A DNA stretch of 64,000 bases, from the NCBI GenBank assembly GCA_002452335.1, contig DKFJ01000010.1, forward strand, positions 77,559 through 141,558, read 5' to 3'. The stretch is from Deferribacteraceae bacterium UBA6799. Lineage in GTDB: Bacteria > Chrysiogenota > Deferribacteres > Deferribacterales > Geovibrionaceae. A model generated the notes under the pieces. The model had not been told where the DNA came from. It did no database searches and saw only the letters and a program-made list of their open reading frames with translations. Position numbers and translations under genes: made by a program. This document shows, piece by piece, positions 34,927 to 42,568 of this stretch (the first letter of the stretch is position 1; each line of letters starts with the position of its first letter).

Positions 34927-35196
34927 TTATGCTGATTTAGCAGCGTTCATCTTAAGCGCAAGTCTGGACATGCGGCGAGCCACTTGGTTTTTGTGGATTA
35001 CGCCTTTAGAGCCGATAGAAGAAATTGTGCTTACAGCGTCTTTGAAGGCTTTTTCAGTTACCTGTGTTTCGCCTGCTTCAACAGCTGAGTTGAATTTCTT
35101 AACCATGGTTCTCATTTTAGACTTGTATGACTTGTTTCTGAGCTTTTTCTTTTCGCTCTGACGAATTCTCTTAAGTGCTGAGATTGTATGAGCCAC
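34927..35196 (-). CDS. rpsT: 30S ribosomal protein S20
   Basis: 89 residues, typical S20: AHTISALKRIRQSEKKKLRNKSYKSKMRT and IHKNQVARRMSRLALKMN. Binds 16S rRNA early in 30S assembly. Monocistronic with its own terminator. Confidence 0.96.
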   Translation of the reverse strand: MAHTISALKRIRQSEKKKLRNKSYKSKMRTMVKKFNSAVEAGETQVTEKAFKDAVSTISSIGSKGVIHKNQVARRMSRLALKMNAAKSA

Positions 35197-35360
35197 GTCT
35201 TCACCTCAAATATTTTTTCATGAGCGGTAAAGACTATCAGAATCATGGTGACGTGTCAATAAGAAAAATGATGCCGAAATAACAATCCGATAAGGTCTTG
35301 ATATGCGCCGGTGGTAGTGATAGATTGATATATCGTACAAATTCATTTTTGAGGTATCCT

Positions 35361-35699
35361 ATGAGAAAAACTATTACCGCTGTTCTTATTGCTGTTTCTC
35401 TGGCCGGCTGCGGGGCGGCGGCTGTTCAGCAGACAGAGGTGCCCAGCGAAGGCAGGCTCAAAACATATGAGATACAGCAGACCAGCAACACAAAAAGAAT
35501 AGAGAAGCTGGAGAAAGAGCTCTCAGACACCAAAACCAGTCTGGAGCAGATACAGCGCCAGTCAAAACAGCTAGGCGAGAGCTACGACAGTCTTCTGTCT
35601 CTTTTCAATGAGCAGAAAAAGATCATGGCTAACCTGATCCAGATACTGTCCGGCGGCGAAAAAAAACAAGACAGCAAAGAGACTCAGCAGTCAAAATAA
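35361..35699 (+). CDS. Coiled-coil lipoprotein
   Basis: 112 residues. Lipobox VSLAGC, then a long heptad region (NTKRIEKLEKELSDTKTSLEQIQRQSKQLGESYDSLLSLF) and a charged tail. No family is named; similar short coiled-coil lipoproteins link envelope layers. GAGG lies 6 nt before ATG 35361. Its 3' end overlaps alaX by 16 nt, convergently. Confidence 0.75.
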   Translation: MRKTITAVLIAVSLAGCGAAAVQQTEVPSEGRLKTYEIQQTSNTKRIEKLEKELSDTKTSLEQIQRQSKQLGESYDSLLSLFNEQKKIMANLIQILSGGEKKQDSKETQQSK

Positions 35700-36370
35700 C
35701 AAAAAGGGGGCTTCGGCTCCCTTTTATAATCAGCCAGAGTGATTTCTATACGCTCTTTTCCTTTCCCCGGGTTCACTCTTTTTAATGAGAGTCGTCCCAC
35801 CTCGGATGTTTTTCTGATGTGTGTTCCGCCGCAGGGAACTTTGGCGAAACCTTTTATCTCCCAATACCTTCTTTCGGTTGTCTCATCTTCAAACCCGCTG
35901 GTGATATCCATGTCTTTATCTGTCATATCCTTAAGCATCGGCTCAATAACGGGGAATGTCTCCGATATGTTGCCGTCCCACATGAAATCCACCCGAGCTT
36001 TTTCGTCTGTTATGTTCGCTCCTATCTTTTCCGGATGTCCGAAATTCTGATAGACCAGTTCCAGAACCAGTTCGGCGGCGAAGTGCAGACGCATGATGCG
36101 GTATCTTTTCGCCTGATCAATGGCGACGCGGACATTGTCTCCTGTTTTCAGACCGTGCCCGTCCGGCAGATGATAGAATATCTCCATGCCGTCCCTGACG
36201 GCCTCCAGAATATTTTGTCCGCCTATGGTGCCGGAATCGGACTGCTGTCCGCCTTCGAAAGCATATGCCACAGTATGGCTGAGGGTCACGGTGTTTCCTT
36301 CCGCAGATGTGACAACGGCGTCACACTCGCAGAGATAAGGGTCTGTCCAGAAGAGTTTCTTAACTGCCAT
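35684..36370 (-). CDS. Alanyl-tRNA editing protein AlaX
   Basis: 228 residues related to the editing domain of AlaRS. It hydrolyses mischarged Ser- or Gly-tRNA-Ala. EGGQQSDSGTIGG and CGGTHIRKTSEVG (C180, H184) are the family motifs. The first zinc motif reads H96-FAA-E100, that is HxxxE, where most family members have HxxxH. The last residues KPPFCYFDC are encoded by the terminator hairpin of the opposite gene, so the C-terminus is probably not functionally important. Confidence 0.9.
   Translation of the reverse strand: MAVKKLFWTDPYLCECDAVVTSAEGNTVTLSHTVAYAFEGGQQSDSGTIGGQNILEAVRDGMEIFYHLPDGHGLKTGDNVRVAIDQAKRYRIMRLHFAAELVLELVYQNFGHPEKIGANITDEKARVDFMWDGNISETFPVIEPMLKDMTDKDMDITSGFEDETTERRYWEIKGFAKVPCGGTHIRKTSEVGRLSLKRVNPGKGKERIEITLADYKREPKPPFCYFDC
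35702..35724 (+). terminator. Intrinsic terminator inside the alaX 3' end
   Basis: Stem AAAAGGGGGC / GCTCCCTTTT with a TTCG tetraloop and one G-U pair, immediately after the lipoprotein stop. The same bases encode the alaX C-terminus. Confidence 0.85.
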
Positions 36371-36386
36371 AAAACAACCTATAAAA

Positions 36387-36410
36387 AAAGGCGGTCAGTT
36401 GACCGCCTTT
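36387..36410 (-). terminator. Terminator after the 36439-36771 gene
   Basis: Perfect 11-bp stem AAAGGCGGTCA / TGACCGCCTTT with a 2-nt centre; on the minus strand it is followed by seven T. Confidence 0.85.
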
Positions 36411-36438
36411 AGGATTTTTCTGTTAAACAGAGTATCTA

Positions 36439-36771
36439 TTAACCACAAGTTTCGGGCTGATCTGAGTCAGCAGCGTGGTCGTACAGATATCTGAAAGCGT
36501 CCTGCATATCAGCTTCTGTTTTGATACCGTCTTTCCATTTACCGCCGCAAGGAAGTTTTGCAGGGTTAGAGAAAGCATCTTTCCACTGAGCCTGTGTGCG
36601 TGTAGCAGCGCCGGCTTTCTGGGGAAGAGTAGAACCATCAGCACACTGTGTGTGATATCTTTTCCACAGTCTTTTACCTTTTCTGCCGTCACCTGCGTTG
36701 AAGTCGAAGGCGAAAACGCTTGTTGCCATGAAGGCAAGAGCAAGAACAACTAATGTAGCTTTCTTAAACAT
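36439..36771 (-). CDS. Small periplasmic protein with three cysteines, cytochrome-c-like without CxxCH
   Basis: 110 residues with a signal peptide (MFKKATLVVLALAFMATSVFAFDFNAGD). The mature part reads GRKGKRLWKRYHTQCADGS, then SNPAKLPCGGKW and a C-terminal MQDAFRYLYDHAADSDQPETCG. Spacing and the 'GKRLW..Y...C' start recall small c-type cytochromes, but no heme-binding CxxCH is present. It diverges from fccAB and shares its control region. Function unknown; a redox or sulfur-handling partner is possible. AAGGAG precedes the ATG at 36771. Confidence 0.7.
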   Translation of the reverse strand: MFKKATLVVLALAFMATSVFAFDFNAGDGRKGKRLWKRYHTQCADGSTLPQKAGAATRTQAQWKDAFSNPAKLPCGGKWKDGIKTEADMQDAFRYLYDHAADSDQPETCG

Positions 36772-37134
36772 TTCAACACTCCTTATAGTAACCAAATCAA
36801 TTTTGGTTTTATATCTGAAGCTAAACATATCACCAGAAGAATATTATTTCAAGGGTTATTTGTATACAATATACAATGATTCTCTGACAAAAACACTGAT
36901 AACGCTAGTGTATATTTCCACCGCTCTACTTATATATATTGAAAAATATATTGTGATGTAAATAAGTTATCCGCGTTGGAAAATTTTAAGACATTGTTTA
37001 TAATTTATCAGATATCTTATGTGATAAATAACATGAACAAATAAAGATGAAAAAGATAGAAAAAGTATGAAAATACCTTTGCAAACGGAAAATTTGTAGG
37101 GTATTTTTTCTTATATGCTTTATCGGAGGCAAGA
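36772..37134. other. Divergent control region of the 36771 gene and fccAB
   Basis: 363 nt, strongly AT-rich, without a credible gene. Holds the palindrome at 36860-36876 and presumably two promoters. Confidence 0.55.
36860..36876. promoter_or_regulatory. 17-bp palindromic operator, site 1
   Basis: TTGTATA-CAA-TATACAA, perfect 7+3+7 inverted repeat. Related sites at 39088 and 42490 lie in the same sulfur-respiration island. Confidence 0.55.
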
Positions 37135-37719
37135 ATGAGAAAACTGAAATTGCTTTTTTATTGTGCTTTAACAGCGGCGGTGCTTACTCCCGCTGTTGTT
37201 TTCGCCGCTCAGACAGTTACTGAGGGTGAAAGACTGGGCAAATCCTGCGCCGGATGCCACGCCACAAACGGCTACGCTCCGGGCGAGTACATCGCCAGAA
37301 TTGGCGGACAGAACACCGACTATATGACCAAAGCTATGAAAGACTATGCGGCCGGCAGCAGAAAAGGCAGCGTGGAGATGAGTATCGTGGCGAAAGGCTA
37401 CAGCGAAGATCAGCTTGCGGCTATTTCCGCCTATTACGGTTCTAAGAAATGGATGAACTCCACAAACAAAACAGATAAAAAACTTGTTGCCAAAGGCAAG
37501 AAAATTGCCGCGGAGAACGGATGTTTTGACTGTCACGGAGCAAAAGGCGAGGGTATGGACGCTTTCCCCAGGATAGGCGGACAGAACAAAGGCTATATGG
37601 AAGAGGCGATGAAGCGCTATAAAGAAGGTCTCATCGAATCTGAGGAAATGGCAGTTGTTAAAGACATGTCGGAAGAGCAGCTGACTGCTCTGTCTGAATT
37701 TTTTTCCAGCCTTAGATAA
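37135..37719 (+). CDS. fccA: Diheme c-type cytochrome, sulfide dehydrogenase subunit
   Basis: 194 residues with a Sec signal peptide (LLFYCALTAAVLTPAVVFA). Two CxxCH heme sites: CAGCH (38-42) and CFDCH (130-134). The two halves repeat 'RIGGQN..YM..AM..Y', the cytochrome c4-like duplication. The flavoprotein subunit follows 15 nt downstream, so this is the electron-accepting cytochrome of flavocytochrome c. GGAGG lies before the ATG. Confidence 0.88.
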   Translation: MRKLKLLFYCALTAAVLTPAVVFAAQTVTEGERLGKSCAGCHATNGYAPGEYIARIGGQNTDYMTKAMKDYAAGSRKGSVEMSIVAKGYSEDQLAAISAYYGSKKWMNSTNKTDKKLVAKGKKIAAENGCFDCHGAKGEGMDAFPRIGGQNKGYMEEAMKRYKEGLIESEEMAVVKDMSEEQLTALSEFFSSLR

Positions 37720-37734
37720 CGGGGAGGAATCATT

Positions 37735-39039
37735 ATGACAATATCAAGACGTAATCTGATCAAATATACCACAGCGGCAGCGGCAGGCGCGGCAGTGCTG
37801 GGCACATCCACATTAGCGTCAGCAGCTCAGAAGCAGACAGCCAAAGTTATGCCTAAAAAAGGCAAAAGAATAGTCGTTCTCGGCGGAGGCTGGGGCGGAT
37901 GCACAGCGGCGAAATACGCCAAGATGGAGGATCCCTCTATCGAGGTTATCCTTGTGGAGAAAGACCCCAAGTTTATCTCATGCCCCATAAGCAACCTGGT
38001 GATAGGCGGACAGAAGAAGATGTCCGACATCACCTTCACCAGAGACAATCTTGCGAAAAACTACGGAATTAAAATCGTTTATACAGAGGCAGTGGCTCTG
38101 GACGCCGTGTCTAAGAAGCTGACGACTGTGGACGGCACAATCGAGTATGACAAACTGATAATCTCTCCCGGTATCAGCTACGCTTATGATACTATAGAGG
38201 GACTGGACAGCCCCGCGGCCATAGCGAAGTTTCCCGCCGCTTTCAAGGCAGGCCCAGAAACAGTGGCTCTGCGCAATATGCTCGTAGCTATGAAGCCAGG
38301 AGGCGTTGTGGTGATGAGTGTTCCGCCCACACCCTACAGATGCCCCCCCGGACCCTATGAGAGGGCTTCTCTGATAGCCAACTACCTGAAAAAGCATAAA
38401 CCCGGATCAAAGATAATAATATGTGACGCCAACGATGATGTCACATCCAAAGGTCCCCTTTTCAAAAAAGCCTGGGCTGACTATTATCAGGGAATACTGG
38501 AATATGTTCCGGATTCTCAGGTGACCAAGGTGGACATGTCCACAGGCGTTATAACAACAGAGAAGGGCGAGATAAAATCAGCCGTGGCTAACATCATCCC
38601 CACCATGAAAGCAGGGCAGAGCGCCTTTGATCTCGGTTTGATGAACAAGCCTGAGGACACCTTTGTCAGAGCAGACGCTTTCACATTCGAGTCTTATAAT
38701 TTTAAAGACGTGTATGTAATAGGCGACGCCACACATAACGGCGCCGTGGGCGGCGTTCCTAAATCAGGATATGTGGCAAACTCAATGGGCAAAGTATGCG
38801 CCAGCGCAGTTGTGCGCACACTGAACGGGCTTGAGCCGGTGGAGCCCTCGCTCGCCAACACATGTTACAGCATGGTTAATGACGACGAGGCGATCTTTGT
38901 TTCGGCTGTTTACAAATATGACTACAATATTAAAAAGATCGTATCCGCATCCGGCGGTGTTTCTCCCAAACGCGAAAAACTCTTCGCAAAACACGAAGAG
39001 GACTGGGCGCTGGGCATTTGGAACGATATGCTTGGATAA
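37735..39039 (+). CDS. fccB: Flavocytochrome c sulfide dehydrogenase flavoprotein subunit
   Basis: 434 residues with a twin-arginine signal (MTISRRNLIKYTTAAAAGAAVLG). FAD-binding RIVVLGGGWGGCTAAKYAK, then VEKDPKFISCPISNLVIGG and YRCPPGPYERA, whose cysteines form the redox disulfide of FCSD, and VIGDATHNGAVGGVPKSGYVANSMGK. It oxidises sulfide to sulfur or polysulfide in the periplasm and passes electrons to FccA. Folded export by Tat matches FAD insertion in the cytoplasm. Confidence 0.92.
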   Translation: MTISRRNLIKYTTAAAAGAAVLGTSTLASAAQKQTAKVMPKKGKRIVVLGGGWGGCTAAKYAKMEDPSIEVILVEKDPKFISCPISNLVIGGQKKMSDITFTRDNLAKNYGIKIVYTEAVALDAVSKKLTTVDGTIEYDKLIISPGISYAYDTIEGLDSPAAIAKFPAAFKAGPETVALRNMLVAMKPGGVVVMSVPPTPYRCPPGPYERASLIANYLKKHKPGSKIIICDANDDVTSKGPLFKKAWADYYQGILEYVPDSQVTKVDMSTGVITTEKGEIKSAVANIIPTMKAGQSAFDLGLMNKPEDTFVRADAFTFESYNFKDVYVIGDATHNGAVGGVPKSGYVANSMGKVCASAVVRTLNGLEPVEPSLANTCYSMVNDDEAIFVSAVYKYDYNIKKIVSASGGVSPKREKLFAKHEEDWALGIWNDMLG

Positions 39040-39052
39040 AAAAAATATAAAA

Positions 39053-39080
39053 AAAAGCGGCTCAAAAGGCCGCTTTTTTT
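39053..39080 (+). terminator. Terminator after fccB
   Basis: Stem AAAAGCGGC / GCCGCTTTT followed by T. Confidence 0.85.
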
Positions 39081-39087
39081 ATGTATA

Positions 39088-39104
39088 TTGTCGACTGTAT
39101 ACAG
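39088..39104. promoter_or_regulatory. 17-bp palindromic operator, site 3 (weaker)
   Basis: TTGTCGA-CTG-TATACAG matches TTGTATA-N3-TATACAA at 11 of 14 positions. It lies 251 nt before the chaperone gene. Confidence 0.35.
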
Positions 39105-39355
39105 TTCGTATTTATAAAGTTTTCTAATAATTAAATGCCGTCCGCGCGTCAATTGTGTCGCTGTTATGTTTCTATCCGGAGCAAAACCGTCTTAATAGTT
39201 AACTGCACAGACTTTTTTCATGTATTACATCTCCACGGCAATTATATTTTTTGACTAAAATATCTTTACAAATTTTTAAAAAGTGCCTATGATTAATCAT
39301 GCGGCGCGAAAGCATAACAAAACTATAAAGGTTTCGTGCGGAAAGGTTTATTTGT

Positions 39356-40045
39356 ATGTTTATATATACGGATTTTAAGATGTTTGTAACGGGTAGTAAA
39401 TTTGATGAGGCTAAATCCATGCTTAAGGATGCCGATATCGATACTGCCTCTTTCAGTATTCTCGCTAATGTCTCCATGTTTCTGTCTCTTATATTCAGAT
39501 ATCCCGACGACGATGTTTACGATACCTTGAAAGATAACTGGGAAACATTTTCAGGATTCTATTCAGAGTATACTTCCACAGTTCCCGCCCTTTATGATCA
39601 AACCGAAATGCAGAGTGATTTTATCAAACTTTTTAAGCAGGATTTCAAAGGACACAAAGTCGTTCCCTACATATCTTTCTACACCGAAGAGAACAAGATG
39701 CTCTACGGTCAGAGCACTTTTCAGATACGCGAGTGGATGGCGGAGGAGGGCTTTTATCTTGATAAATCCTCCTGCGAGCTTGAAGACAACATATATATTG
39801 TGCTGGAATTCCTGTCCGCTATGTTCACCAGGCTGGCAGAGCCTCAGAACATCGAGCAGTGGTACTCCACTCTGAAGAACATATATAATGTTCTGGATAA
39901 CTACGGGGTTGTCATGGCGGATGAGTTCGCCGAGATCACCTCTAAGAGATCCGATATGCCTTTTTACGCTGAGTCGGCAAAACTGCTTCAGGCCTTTATC
40001 AGAGACCTGGATGCCATATTCGAGGACGTGCTGACGTCAGCCTGA
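39356..40045 (+). CDS. TorD/DmsD-family molybdoenzyme chaperone
   Basis: 229 residues, all-helical. Features of the TorD-like superfamily: SILANVSMFLSLIFRYPDDDVYDTLKDNW and VVPYISFYTEENKMLYGQSTFQIREWMAEEGFYLDKSS. Such chaperones bind the Tat signal of molybdopterin enzymes and help cofactor insertion. The likely client is the reductase at 42569. The start is either 39356 or the ATG at 39380. Confidence 0.82.
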   Translation: MFIYTDFKMFVTGSKFDEAKSMLKDADIDTASFSILANVSMFLSLIFRYPDDDVYDTLKDNWETFSGFYSEYTSTVPALYDQTEMQSDFIKLFKQDFKGHKVVPYISFYTEENKMLYGQSTFQIREWMAEEGFYLDKSSCELEDNIYIVLEFLSAMFTRLAEPQNIEQWYSTLKNIYNVLDNYGVVMADEFAEITSKRSDMPFYAESAKLLQAFIRDLDAIFEDVLTSA

Positions 40046-40141
40046 TAATTATGGATATAAAAGGGTAAATCTTTCATGCCCTTTTAATCACACCGTTTTT
40101 TATTAAACTGTGTGAGGATATAATACTATAGGGAGTATTGT

Positions 40142-42046
40142 ATGAGGAAAGTATTGTCATTTATTCTCCTTACGTTCTTTGCGGCTTCCGCTTATGCGGC
40201 TGACGTGACACTTGAGGAACTGAAAGGACAGATTTCTGACCTTCAGAACCAGATCAACACTATGTCCAGACGTGTTGACAAAAACGAAGTTCACCGTATC
40301 AAAGATAAAGTTGATATTGGTATAGAACTCAGAACAAAAATGGACAGCATCTCTTATGAGGATGTTAGAGCTCTTCCCGCTATGGCTAACGACATGATGG
40401 GTCTGTGGCTGAGAGGCTACTTCGCTAACGATGGTACAGGCGCTGATTGGGATACCAACGATATGCTTAACTCAGGCAACCCTGACGGGTTCAACGATGC
40501 GTTCATGCAGACATACGGTCAGGATCTGATGGCTTTCATTCAGGATGTTGTAACAACTCCTGAAGCTCAGGCTGCTTTCAGCTCGCCTTCCATGATGACA
40601 TGGTTCGGTAATAACTCTGCTACAATCTCTACAGTTGCTACTGCATACGGTATCGATCAGTATTCTGCTGCTCTTATGGTTTATATGGGCGAAATGATGC
40701 AGAGTACAACTCTGACAGCTGAGCAGGCAGGCATGATGAAACTCATGTTCAACAGCATGGAGCCCCGTAAATACAACACTAACAACGATACAATGTTTAC
40801 CAACAAACTGCGTATCCGTCTGAACAGCACAGTAAACGAAAACCTGTCTTTCACAGGCCGTCTGGTTATGTACAAAACATGGTCTGACTCTACTGACGTT
40901 CAGTGGATGGACGGTACGTACAAAACTATGTACATGGATGGTAACGCAGGCGCAGTTCCCACAGATGATAAACTCCACGTTGAAAGAGCTTACTTCGTTT
41001 ACAAAAACGATATGGGTCCTATTCCCTACCACTTCTCTTTCGGTAGAAGACCCTCTAACTACGGTCCCGGCGAAGAGCTTCGTAACAACTCTACACAGGG
41101 CGGTTCACCCCTTGCTCACATCATTCAGTGGCAGTTCGACGGTGCTTCACTTCAGTTCGACTTTGAAAACCTTGTAGAATTCCTTCCCGGATCATTCATC
41201 AAAGTTTGCTATGGTAAAGGATATGAGTCAGGCTGGGGTTCAAGCAACGCTATGGCTTCCAACAACGGTCTGATCGCTACACCTGATGTAGACGACGTTG
41301 AGTTCCTTGGTTTCATCGTTAAATTCTACGATGATGAGCAGTACAAATTCTGGTACAACTATGCTAAAGGCTTCGGCGTAACTGATGGTTTCACAGGTTC
41401 AGTTGTTATGCCTTTCGCTATCACAGGTATGGATTATGACCTTGACGGTCAGTACGACGAATATCAGTTCGACATGAACTCATTCGGCGCTTCTTCCAGA
41501 ATGGAAGCCACAACTAAAATGGGTGACATGGAATGGCATTCATTCCTTGCACAGGGTCAGACATTCGGATGGGACTGGTTCGCATCTTACTCTATGTCAA
41601 AAACAGATCCCAAAAACTCTTCAGCAAACGCTATGTACCAGTTCATGGACATGGATCAGATGATGGGTTCAGATTCATCTAAATCCGGTAGCAGCATCTG
41701 GGTAGGTTTCACTACTCCTGAGCTTCCCTACACCGGCGGTAAATTCGGTTTCGAATATAACCACGGATCTAAATACTGGATTTCTATGACAGGCGCTGAA
41801 GATGATGTTGTCGGTTCTAAACTTGCTGTTCGCGGTGATGTTTATGAAATGTACTACCATCAGCCTATCGTTGGCGACAGACTGTTCGCTACAATCGGCT
41901 ACCAGCTCTTCGACTATGACTACACAGGCTCAGGTTCTTACCTCGGCGCACCTGTGAAGATCGAAGACGCAACAGCTATGAATACAATGATGGCTGTAAC
42001 TGACAAAGTTCAGAAATTCTACGCTTCTTTCACATACAGATATTAA
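40142..42046 (+). CDS. DUF3373-type outer-membrane porin
   Basis: 634 residues. Signal peptide (VLSFILLTFFAASAYA), a short N-terminal coiled coil (EELKGQISDLQNQINTMSRRVDKNE), then beta-barrel strands rich in aromatic girdle residues and Gly/Asn loops, ending in YRY, typical of outer-membrane proteins. The class resembles DUF3373 porins. Codon choice (GCT, GGT, CGT, ATC; very little ATA) signals high expression. Its place between the chaperone and reductase suggests substrate passage for sulfur respiration, which is inference. Confidence 0.8.
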   Translation: MRKVLSFILLTFFAASAYAADVTLEELKGQISDLQNQINTMSRRVDKNEVHRIKDKVDIGIELRTKMDSISYEDVRALPAMANDMMGLWLRGYFANDGTGADWDTNDMLNSGNPDGFNDAFMQTYGQDLMAFIQDVVTTPEAQAAFSSPSMMTWFGNNSATISTVATAYGIDQYSAALMVYMGEMMQSTTLTAEQAGMMKLMFNSMEPRKYNTNNDTMFTNKLRIRLNSTVNENLSFTGRLVMYKTWSDSTDVQWMDGTYKTMYMDGNAGAVPTDDKLHVERAYFVYKNDMGPIPYHFSFGRRPSNYGPGEELRNNSTQGGSPLAHIIQWQFDGASLQFDFENLVEFLPGSFIKVCYGKGYESGWGSSNAMASNNGLIATPDVDDVEFLGFIVKFYDDEQYKFWYNYAKGFGVTDGFTGSVVMPFAITGMDYDLDGQYDEYQFDMNSFGASSRMEATTKMGDMEWHSFLAQGQTFGWDWFASYSMSKTDPKNSSANAMYQFMDMDQMMGSDSSKSGSSIWVGFTTPELPYTGGKFGFEYNHGSKYWISMTGAEDDVVGSKLAVRGDVYEMYYHQPIVGDRLFATIGYQLFDYDYTGSGSYLGAPVKIEDATAMNTMMAVTDKVQKFYASFTYRY

Positions 42047-42066
42047 TCAATATCAGTATACATTTT

Positions 42067-42096
42067 AAAAGGCGGGCAATGTGCCCGCCTTTTTTA
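42067..42096 (+). terminator. Terminator after porin gene
   Basis: Stem AAAGGCGGGCA / TGCCCGCCTTT with a 3-nt loop and T-run. Confidence 0.87.
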
Positions 42097-42568
42097 TTTT
42101 GCCGCTTATATGCTTCACAATACCGCGTCAGATTTCGTTCACTCGCAACACATACATGAAGTATGCTTATGCTCGATTCTCTCAATCTTCCTTGTCTTGT
42201 TTGCATCTAAACAGCAACGTTGATACATTTTTATCACTATGGCTTGATTTGTGGTCAGAAATGATGATTAAAATATAACCATCGTTATATACGAACGGAA
42301 ATAACGCTGGTTTGAAAATCAGCGACGTTCTGTAAAATCATAATAACGATAATGAATCTCAGAATCCGTAAATGAATGATATTAAAAGACTAAAGAAGTA
42401 TTCAAAAATAATAATGCTTTTTTAAAATCAGAATATTTTATTGGTTTTTCATTAAAAATTCCTTGCTTAAAGGTATCAATATCTGTATATTGTATACCGT
42501 ATACATTTACGGATGTTTTTATACAGTTATAACTAACTGATGTTGTTGCAATACTAGGAGGTCCCCAT
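42097..42568. other. Leader region of the reductase operon
   Basis: 472 nt, AT-rich, no convincing gene (a 65-codon frame from 42081 starts inside the terminator). Contains a short CATAC / GTATG hairpin near 42151 and the palindrome at 42490-42506. Confidence 0.5.
42490..42506. promoter_or_regulatory. 17-bp palindromic operator, site 2
   Basis: TTGTATA-CCG-TATACAT, one mismatch from the perfect 7+3+7 site at 36860. Centre is 71 nt before the reductase ATG. Confidence 0.55.

Noticed and set aside
36698..36961. 87-codon frame opposite the 36439-36771 gene
   Set aside because: Covers a signal-peptide complement and AT-rich spacer; no start site.
39088..39104. Idea that the third palindrome is as strong as the other two
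   Set aside because: Only 11 of 14 positions match and it is 251 nt from the next start, so it is listed with low confidence.
42081..42278. 65-codon frame after the porin gene
   Set aside because: Begins inside the terminator hairpin, no ribosome site, no protein-like pattern.
42097..42300. Possible dispersed repeat or small RNA behind the porin
   Set aside because: Only a 5-bp hairpin and no second copy in this window.
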